A DNA stretch of 64,000 nt from Streptosporangium brasiliense (GTDB taxonomy: Bacteria; Actinomycetota; Actinomycetes; Streptosporangiales; Streptosporangiaceae), in assembly GCF_030811595.1 (NCBI RefSeq), contig NZ_JAUSRB010000002.1, forward strand, positions 2,852,001-2,916,000, in the 5' to 3' direction. Positions within the stretch are counted from its first letter, which is position 1. Each line of letters begins with the position of its first letter. The notes below the pieces were generated by a model that made no database searches, was not told the DNA's origin, and saw nothing but the letters and a program-made list of their open reading frames with translations. Positions 58,479 through 64,000 of the stretch are shown here, piece by piece. The translations under genes were made by a program, and so were the position numbers.

Positions 58479-59213
58479 GTGAACGGAGCCCCAGGTCAGC
58501 GGCGGCCTGCCTGGCCGACGCTGGTCGCGGCGTCCGTGCTGACGCTGACCTGCGCGGTGGTGGCCGGGGTGGCTTCGAGCATCGCGGGGACGGAGCTCAC
58601 CCGCGGTCCGAGCGTGGCGGAGCTGGAGCGGGCCGCCGCCGGTGAGATGGCCCGGCGCTGGCAGGTGTGGCCCGCCGGGCGGGTCTTCCCCGAGACCATC
58701 AGCTACGCCGCCGAGCAGGGCGGGGAGGAGAAGGCGCGCCGCGTGGGCATCTCGCCGGAGACCCGCTGCGACAAGGGGGTGGACGCCAAGCTGGGGAAGG
58801 CGCTGCGCCGGGCGGGCTGCCGGGGCATCCTGCGCGCCACCTATCTCGACGCGCTCCAGGGCGTCGTCGTCACCGTCGGCGTCGCGGCCTTCCCGGGAGA
58901 GGCGGGCGCGGCCGCGGCCAAGGCGGCGCTGCCCAGGGGCGGCCGCCCCTCCCCGGGCCTGAAGGCGCTGGCCTTCCCCGGCACGGTCACCGACCGCTTC
59001 ACCTCGGCGGGGCGGCAGCACAGCCTGGTGCGGCAGGCCGGACCGTACGTGGTGATGACCACGGTCGGTCAGATCGACGGCCGTCCGGCCAGGGCGGTGG
59101 GGGAGCAGCGGCCGACCATGTTCGCCTTCACCGGCGACATCGCCGACAGGGTCCTCGCCGACCTGTCCACGCCCGTGCGGCCCGACTGCGTCTCGGAGGA
59201 ATGGCGATGTTGA
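58479..59213 (+). CDS. Single-pass membrane protein paired with S8 protease, copy 1
   Basis: 244 residues. TAAGGT (58466-58471) 7 nt before GTG marks a leaderless start. One membrane helix at about 13-36, then an outside domain: MARRWQVWPAGRVFPETISY, KARRVGISPETRCDKG, GCRGILRATYLDALQGVVVTVGVAAF. Four outside cysteines, C97, C114, C237 and C244, suggest two disulfides, the last being the final residue. It overlaps the protease gene by 7 bp. Clear paralogue of 60610-61569. Probably an accessory or chaperone for the protease; inference. Confidence 0.75.
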   Translation: MNGAPGQRRPAWPTLVAASVLTLTCAVVAGVASSIAGTELTRGPSVAELERAAAGEMARRWQVWPAGRVFPETISYAAEQGGEEKARRVGISPETRCDKGVDAKLGKALRRAGCRGILRATYLDALQGVVVTVGVAAFPGEAGAAAAKAALPRGGRPSPGLKALAFPGTVTDRFTSAGRQHSLVRQAGPYVVMTTVGQIDGRPARAVGEQRPTMFAFTGDIADRVLADLSTPVRPDCVSEEWRC

Positions 59214-60439
59214 GGTGGGCGGGCGCCGTCGGGGCGCTGGCCGTGATCGCGCTGGGGACGGCGCCCGCCGCGCACGCCGACGACGTCCGGGGCAGCCAGC
59301 GTCAGGTGCTGCGGACCCTCGACCTGCCCAGCGCCTGGCGGACCTCCATGGGCGGGGACGTGACCGTGGCGGTGCTGGACTCGGGGGTGGACCCCGCCCA
59401 TCGTGACCTGGCCGGCTCGGTGACCGAGGGCAAGGACTTCACCGCGGGGGCCAACCCGCCGGGGGTGGCCCCCCTGCGGCTGCACGGGACCTACATGGCC
59501 TCACTCATCGCCGGGCACGGGCACGGCCCCGGCGGGGCGGACGGGGTGATCGGGGTCGCGCCCAGGGCGAAGGTGCTGTCGGTCCGGGTGATCCTGGAGG
59601 ACGAGGAGCCGGGATTCCGGGAGTTCAACACCGCCGAGCGGTTCGAGAACGTGGTGGCCAGGGGGATCAGATACGCCGTGGACCACGGCGCGGACGTGAT
59701 CAACATGTCGATCTCCAAGGAGCTGGCGACCAAGGAGGAGCGCGCGGCGGTCCGTTACGCGATCTCCAGGGGGGTCGTGCTCGTCGCCGCGGCGGGCAAC
59801 GAGGGGGCGGGCAAGCCCGACTCCACCGGTTACGCCCCCTACTCCTACCCGGCGGCCTTCCCGGGGGTGGTCTCGGTGGCCGCGGCCGACCGGGGGCTGC
59901 GCAGGGCCTCCTTCTCCAACTGGAACCCCTCGGTCCTGGTGGCCGCGCCCGGGGTGGACATCCTCGGCGCCGGTCCCGGTGACGAATACTGGGTCGGCCG
60001 CGGCACCTCCCAGGCGACCGCGCTGGTCTCCGGCGTCGCCGCGCTGATAAAAGCGAAATATCCGAAAATGTCGCCCGCGCTGGTCGCGCAGGCGCTCACC
60101 ACCGGAGCGGTCCGGCGGCCGAGCGGAGGTTACGACACCGGCATGGGCTTCGGCGTCGTCAACGCCCCCCGGGCACTCGCCGAGGCCGCCAGGATCTCCC
60201 GTCACACCCTCACCGCCGGCCCCGGCAGCCATGACCCCGCACGCCCGCTGGGCCGAGGGGTGGCCCCGGTGCAGGTGATCCACCGGGACCAGCACAAGAT
60301 CACGGTGTACGGAGGGGTGGCGGCGGCCGCCGGGCTCGGCGCGGTCGCGTCCCTGGCGGTGATCGCCGTGCTGGTGGGGCGGGTGCGGTCGGCGGCCCGG
60401 TCCGCGGACGCGGCGGAGCCCCCGGTCCCGGCTCCGTGA
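59207..60439 (+). CDS. Mycosin-like subtilisin (S8) protease, copy 1
   Basis: 410 residues from ATG 59207 with GGAGGA 6 nt upstream. Signal peptide (LAVIALGTAPAAHA). Catalytic triad Asp58 (AVLDSGVD), His93 (LHGTYMA) and Ser268 (GRGTSQATA), with Asn198 for the oxyanion hole (AGNEG). A C-terminal membrane helix (about 361-388) anchors the domain outside, as in type VII mycosins. No ESX genes (eccB/C/D, WxG100) are nearby. The preceding gene is its co-translated partner. Confidence 0.9.
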   Translation: MLRWAGAVGALAVIALGTAPAAHADDVRGSQRQVLRTLDLPSAWRTSMGGDVTVAVLDSGVDPAHRDLAGSVTEGKDFTAGANPPGVAPLRLHGTYMASLIAGHGHGPGGADGVIGVAPRAKVLSVRVILEDEEPGFREFNTAERFENVVARGIRYAVDHGADVINMSISKELATKEERAAVRYAISRGVVLVAAAGNEGAGKPDSTGYAPYSYPAAFPGVVSVAAADRGLRRASFSNWNPSVLVAAPGVDILGAGPGDEYWVGRGTSQATALVSGVAALIKAKYPKMSPALVAQALTTGAVRRPSGGYDTGMGFGVVNAPRALAEAARISRHTLTAGPGSHDPARPLGRGVAPVQVIHRDQHKITVYGGVAAAAGLGAVASLAVIAVLVGRVRSAARSADAAEPPVPAP

Positions 60440-60520
60440 GTGTGCCGGGTCGCCTGTGACGGTCCCCGGTCCTGGTTCCGTGAGTGTGCCGGGTCGCCTG
60501 TGACAGTCCCCGGTCCCGGT
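60433..60520. repeat. 44-bp tandem duplication at the end of protease copy 1
   Basis: Copies at 60433-60476 and 60477-60520 share CCGTGAGTGTGCCGGGTCG; they differ at a few bases. The first copy includes the TGA stop codon of the protease gene. Confidence 0.9.
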
Positions 60521-60609
60521 GTGCGGACGCAGCCGGATCTCACGGACCGTGACATCACAAACGCACTCCGACGATAGGGTGGCAGCGCCCTGCGACGTAG
60601 CATCGAGGT

Positions 60610-61569
60610 ATGTCGAAGCCGGAGCGGCCCCAGGAGCCAGGACGGCGACCGGAGGCCTCGGCGTCTCCCGCCCGCGACGGCCGCCCGCCGCCCGGCTCCT
60701 GGACGCCGCGCGCGGGCGGCACCCGGGTGCGGCGGGTCTCCCCGTCCGGCACCGCCGCCCGGCGGGTCCGGGTCCGGGCCTGGCCCGCGGCGGGCCGTGA
60801 CCGCCTGGCGGCCGAGCGCGCCGAGCGCGCCACCCTGGAGCAGGGGATCCGGTTCCGGACGATCTTCCTGATCCTGATGGGCACGATCCTGGCGATCGGC
60901 GCGAGCGACGTGCTGACCGGTGCGGTCGGGCTGCTCCGGGAGACCGCCGCCCGCCCGCTCACGGCCGCCGAGCAGGCCCGCTACATCAAGGACGACATCG
61001 CCAGGCGCTGGCACGCCTGGTCCACCGATCTGGTCTTTCCCACGGAGCTTCAGTACATCGGCCTCGGCCGGGCCCAGCAATACGCCCGGCGGGTCGGCCT
61101 CGCCCCCGAGGTCCCCTGCAGGTCCGGCGTGGACGCCTCGACGGGCTCCGTCCTGGCCCAGTACGGCTGCCGCACGCTGCTGCGGGCCACCTACGTGGAC
61201 CAGACCTCCATGTTCGTCATCACCGTGGGCGTCGCGGTGCTCCGGGACGAGGAGACGCGGATCGCCGCGACCGCGCAGTTGCCGGTGGACGACCGCGTGG
61301 GGGTGCGGCCGGTGGCCTTCCCCGGCACGCCCAGCGAGCTGTTCGGCGCCGCCCAGCGGCAGCGCAACGCCTGGGTCGCGGTCGGCCCGTACGTCGTCTT
61401 CTCCACCGCCGGCTACAGCGACGGGCGCACCCGCGCGTCGATCTCCCCGGAGGAGATCCTGCACAGCGAGCTGTGGCCGGCGGCGCAGGCGGTGGCCGGG
61501 CGCATCGCCCGTGCCCTGGGCGACGAGCCCAGCGCCGTGCCGCAGTGCACCCAGGGAAACGTGTGTTGA
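60610..61569 (+). CDS. Single-pass membrane protein paired with S8 protease, copy 2
   Basis: 319 residues; TAGCAT (60598-60603) 6 nt before ATG 60610, so leaderless. It has a longer Pro/Arg-rich cytoplasmic part (1-80) than copy 1, one membrane helix at about 83-103, and the same outside domain: IARRWHAWSTDLVFPTELQY, ARRVGLAPEVPCRSG, GCRTLLRATYVDQTSMFVITVGVAVL. Cysteines C170/C187 keep the 17-residue spacing of copy 1; the protein ends in CTQGNVC. It overlaps the second protease gene by 7 bp. Confidence 0.75.
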   Translation: MSKPERPQEPGRRPEASASPARDGRPPPGSWTPRAGGTRVRRVSPSGTAARRVRVRAWPAAGRDRLAAERAERATLEQGIRFRTIFLILMGTILAIGASDVLTGAVGLLRETAARPLTAAEQARYIKDDIARRWHAWSTDLVFPTELQYIGLGRAQQYARRVGLAPEVPCRSGVDASTGSVLAQYGCRTLLRATYVDQTSMFVITVGVAVLRDEETRIAATAQLPVDDRVGVRPVAFPGTPSELFGAAQRQRNAWVAVGPYVVFSTAGYSDGRTRASISPEEILHSELWPAAQAVAGRIARALGDEPSAVPQCTQGNVC

Positions 61570-62798
61570 GGCGGCGGCGGGCCTGGGCGGCGGGCGCCCT
61601 GGCGGCTCTCTCCCTGACGGTCGCCACCCCGGTGGGCGCCGCCGACGTGCGCGCGGACCAGCGCTGGGTGCTGGAGGCGATGAACGTCGAGCAGGCATGG
61701 AAGACCACCAAAGGCGCGGGCGTCACCGTGGCCCTGGTGGACAGCACGGTGGACGGCGGCGTCGCGGAGCTGCGCGGCCGGGTCGTCTCCGGCCCCGACA
61801 TGGGTTCGGCGCAGCCCGCGGAGGGCGGGCCCGACGCGGGCTGGCACGGCACGGCGATGGCCTCGCTCATCGCCGGAGCCGGCAACGGCGCCGACGGCCT
61901 CCTCGGCACCGCGCCCGAGGCGCGGATCCTGTCGCTGCCGCTGGTCCTGCGGGGCGGGCCGGAGAACCGGACCGCCCAGCCGGAGGCGGACCTGCGGACG
62001 CAGAGCGACAGCCCGGTGGCGCGCGCGATCCGCTACGCCGCCAATCATGGGGCCAAGGTCGTCAGCATGTCCCTGGGCGCCTACGGGCCGCACAAGGCCG
62101 AGCGCGAGGCGGTCTCCTACGCGCTGTCGCGGGGCGTGGTGCTGGTCGCGGCCGTCGGCAACGACGGAGGCTCCGAGCACTCCCTCGACAACGCCACCTC
62201 CTTCTGGAACTTCCCCGCCGGATACTCCGGCGTCATCGGGGTGGGCGCGGTAGACGTGACGGGCCGGCCGGCCCCGTTCAGCAGCGACAACCTGTCGGTG
62301 CTGGTCTCCGCACCGGGCGTGGACATACCGGTGGTGATCCCGGGCGGCGGCTACCGCTCCGCGGAGGGCACCAGTGCCGCGGCGGCACTGGTTGCGGGGG
62401 TCGCCGCACTCATAAAAGCGAAATATCCGGATATCCCACCGCAGTTGGTGTCGCGGGCCCTCACCTCCACCGCCACATCCGCCCCCGCCGCCGGATACGA
62501 CGACCACGTCGGATTCGGGGTCGTCGACGCCGGCGCGGCGCTGGCCAGGGCGGGAGAGCTGATGAGCCGTACGGCGCAGGCGTCCCCGCCGGCGGTCCAG
62601 CACTTCGGCGCGGGATCCCTGTCCCGGGAGCCCACCCGGCCCGGCCCCGACCCGTTCCGGCTCGGTCTGTACGGCGTGGGCCTGATCGGCGGGCTGCTGG
62701 CCTTCGGCGGGGCCGTGGTGATGCTCACCCGGCGGTCGGGGCCGGCGGCTCCGGCGGCCGGGGAACGGGCGGCCGGGCAGGCCGGGCCATGGCCGTGA
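61563..62798 (+). CDS. Mycosin-like subtilisin (S8) protease, copy 2
   Basis: 411 residues from GTG 61563. Signal peptide then a subtilisin domain with Asp60 (ALVDSTVD, with Thr in place of the usual Gly), His95 (WHGTAMA), Asn200 (VGNDG) and Ser271 (EGTSAAA). C-terminal membrane helix (about 361-385, LGLYGVGLIGGLLAFGG). Same architecture as copy 1 with moderate identity, so the two-gene modules arose by an old tandem duplication. It shares an AT-rich 18-bp block with copy 1 (see findings). Confidence 0.9.
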   Translation: MLRRRRAWAAGALAALSLTVATPVGAADVRADQRWVLEAMNVEQAWKTTKGAGVTVALVDSTVDGGVAELRGRVVSGPDMGSAQPAEGGPDAGWHGTAMASLIAGAGNGADGLLGTAPEARILSLPLVLRGGPENRTAQPEADLRTQSDSPVARAIRYAANHGAKVVSMSLGAYGPHKAEREAVSYALSRGVVLVAAVGNDGGSEHSLDNATSFWNFPAGYSGVIGVGAVDVTGRPAPFSSDNLSVLVSAPGVDIPVVIPGGGYRSAEGTSAAAALVAGVAALIKAKYPDIPPQLVSRALTSTATSAPAAGYDDHVGFGVVDAGAALARAGELMSRTAQASPPAVQHFGAGSLSREPTRPGPDPFRLGLYGVGLIGGLLAFGGAVVMLTRRSGPAAPAAGERAAGQAGPWP

Positions 62799-62925
62799 GC
62801 CGGGCCGCGGGACATCGGGGCGTTGAATCGATTGGAACGCTTTTTGGACACTGTTCGGACGCGGTGGGGCGGATGACGGCCCTGGCGGTCGGAGGATCGC
62901 CGGATGTTCGCTAGGGTCGCCCCTC

Positions 62926-63294
62926 ATGGGGTACGAGTTGCGCGTGGAGCGCCCGGCGCCTCTCGCCTTCGCGGAACTCGCGACAGTGCTGGGGCAGGCG
63001 GGGTTCGAGTTCCGCGGTTCGCAGGAGGTGGGCGAGGTCCTGGCCCGCCACGACGGGGCCGTTCACGCCATAGCCGTCTGGAACGGCGGCCTGTCCGGCA
63101 CGCCCGGATCCGACTGGCAGGTGGCCCAGCTGGCGCGGGTCTCCGCCCTGCTGGGCGCGCGCCTGGTCGGCGAGGACGGGGAGTCCTACGCGATCCGTGA
63201 CGGCCTCGTCGAGCAGCTGAACGGCTCGGCGGCCTACGAGTTCGGCAAGCTCGACGAGATCCTCGCGGCCGGGCCAGCCGTATGGAGCCAGTAG
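62926..63294 (+). CDS. Conserved hypothetical (Rv3205c-position)
   Basis: 122 residues. TAGGGT (62912-62917) 8 nt before ATG 62926 (leaderless). Sequence pattern GYELRVERPAPLAFAELATVLGQAGFEFRG, then VHAIAVWNGG and LVGEDGESYAIRDG, a compact alpha/beta fold with acidic surface. No family recognised. It overlaps the alkyltransferase-like gene by 13 bp. Confidence 0.7.
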   Translation: MGYELRVERPAPLAFAELATVLGQAGFEFRGSQEVGEVLARHDGAVHAIAVWNGGLSGTPGSDWQVAQLARVSALLGARLVGEDGESYAIRDGLVEQLNGSAAYEFGKLDEILAAGPAVWSQ

Positions 63295-63602
63295 GCCACC
63301 CGCCCCCGTACGCCGAGCGGGTGCTCGACCTGGTCGAGCGCATCCCGCCCGGGATGGTGATGTCCTACGGCGACATCGCCGAATACCTCGGCGAGGGAGG
63401 CCCCCGCCAGGTCGGGAAAGTCATGTCCACCTGGGGTGGAGGCGTGCCCTGGTGGCGTGTCGTGCACGCCGACGGGACCCCGCCGCCGGGCCACGAGCAG
63501 AGGTGTCTGGCGCAGTGGCGGCAGGAGCGGACCCCGCTGAGGGGCGCCCGCGCGGACATGCGCTCGGCGCGATGGGACGGGATGCCGGAAAGCACGGCGT
63601 AA
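63282..63602 (+). CDS. Alkyltransferase-like (ATL) protein of the MGMT family
   Basis: 106 residues, the length of the MGMT C-terminal DNA-binding domain alone. YAERVLDLVERIPPGMVMSYGDIAEYLGEGGPRQVGKVM matches MGMT/ATL. The active-site PCHR is PWWR, with Trp in place of Cys, so it cannot dealkylate by itself. ATLs bind O6-alkylguanine and pass lesions to nucleotide excision repair. Equivalent to Rv3204. Confidence 0.92.
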   Translation: MEPVGHPPPYAERVLDLVERIPPGMVMSYGDIAEYLGEGGPRQVGKVMSTWGGGVPWWRVVHADGTPPPGHEQRCLAQWRQERTPLRGARADMRSARWDGMPESTA

Positions 63603-63669
63603 CCGGCTCCAGCGCGGCCCACTAACATGGCCTAGGACAGCGGTCTGTCCGAAAGGCGGTGCCTCCCCC

Positions 63670-64000
63670 ATGGCCACCGGCACCACACCAGCGCGGTCCG
63701 GCGGCGATTCCGCCCCCGACCGCCTACGGGCTGTTCAAGATCTCTGTGACCGGGGAGAACCGCTCGAAGCGATCATGGCGGCGGTGCTCGCCGAGGGGCT
63801 GACCCCGGCCGAGCGCCGCAGGTTCGACGCCGACGCGCTGGCCGGCCCGCTCGGCTCCCGGCTCGATCTGGCGGTCAAGCGCGGCGCCGCCCGCCGTCGC
63901 GAGTTCGTCACGGCCGTCAAGCCCTACCTCGCCGGCGTGGACGCGCGGGTCAAGCGCGACCTGCCGGTGGCCCGCAGGATCGCCTTCCACCTGGTCGAGC
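63670..64000 (+). CDS. Start of an unidentified protein, 3' end outside window
   Basis: ATG 63670 opens a frame that is still open at the window end (at least 110 residues). Visible part: MATGTTPARSGGDSAPDRLR, RGEPLEAIMAAVLAEGL, ERRRFDADALAGPLGSRLDL, EFVTAVKPYLAGVDARVKRD. Helical and basic. The tone (VKPYLAGVDARVKRDLPVARRIAFHLVE) is like the helical extension of teichoic-acid-type glycosyltransferases, but this is a guess. No operon partner is visible. Confidence 0.45.
   Translation, partial: MATGTTPARSGGDSAPDRLRAVQDLCDRGEPLEAIMAAVLAEGLTPAERRRFDADALAGPLGSRLDLAVKRGAARRREFVTAVKPYLAGVDARVKRDLPVARRIAFHLVE

Noticed and set aside
58479..62798. Type VII secretion (ESX) locus
   Set aside because: Only mycosin-like proteases are present; no EccB/C/D/E or WxG100 genes in the neighbourhood.

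Overview
The window is about 70 percent GC, carries dense genes with GC-rich third codon positions, and uses many GTG and TTG starts. Its gene content (fdxA-dapC-dapD-dapE, sigE-rseA-rseB-htrA-tatB-mrp, DUF3107/TetR/moeZ, Ku) is that of a filamentous actinomycete, most likely of the Streptosporangiaceae (Streptosporangium/Nonomuraea type). That taxonomic call is inference from gene order and style. I found no rRNA, tRNA, CRISPR array, insertion sequence or prophage.

Layout. 0-4 kb: end of a DUF6113 membrane protein, a small HExxH membrane protein, and a penicillin-acylase family enzyme. 3.6-11.9 kb (minus strand): a five-gene run. It reads sigma-region-4-like protein A, RelE-like/UvrD helicase fusion, paralogous protein B, a cysteinyl-tRNA synthetase and a GNAT acetyltransferase, and it ends at a long inverted repeat. 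This is the best candidate for an undescribed system. 12-14 kb: a SAM methyltransferase and an orphan solute-binding lipoprotein. 14-20 kb: ferredoxin and the succinylase branch of lysine/diaminopimelate synthesis (dapC, dapD, dapE). 20-26.5 kb: two LOG-family proteins, a small DHPS-like ORF, an Rv1209-like protein, tag, a paaX/enoyl-CoA hydratase pair, DUF3117 and pepA. 26.5-35.4 kb: O-methyltransferase, then the envelope-stress block sigE-rseA-rseB-htrA, tatB, mrp, MarR, DUF1003 and an MgtE-N/CBS protein. From memory of the Mycobacterium tuberculosis map, 17.5-35.4 kb follows Rv1201c to Rv1232c closely.

35.5-49.3 kb is more lineage-specific: EamA exporter, bioY, a citrate-lyase-like enzyme, DUF6529, a giant Asp-box receptor-like protein, Nudix, DUF6758, MarC, a metallo-beta-lactamase-fold protein that lacks several metal ligands, a RecB-like nuclease, an MpaB oxygenase and a hydrolase. 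49.4-63.6 kb follows the tuberculosis Rv3211 to Rv3203 order: DEAD-box helicase, ferritin-like protein, DUF3107, TetR, alpha/beta hydrolase, moeZ, small conserved protein, alkyltransferase-like protein. Inserted into it are ku, an Asn-rich secreted peptide and a tandemly duplicated pair of [membrane protein + mycosin-like S8 protease].

Three architectural themes recur. Fourteen genes start 6-8 nt after a TANNNT box, as expected for leaderless transcripts. Several convergent or terminal gene ends carry tandem duplications that include the stop codon. Long perfect GC-rich hairpins follow many operons.
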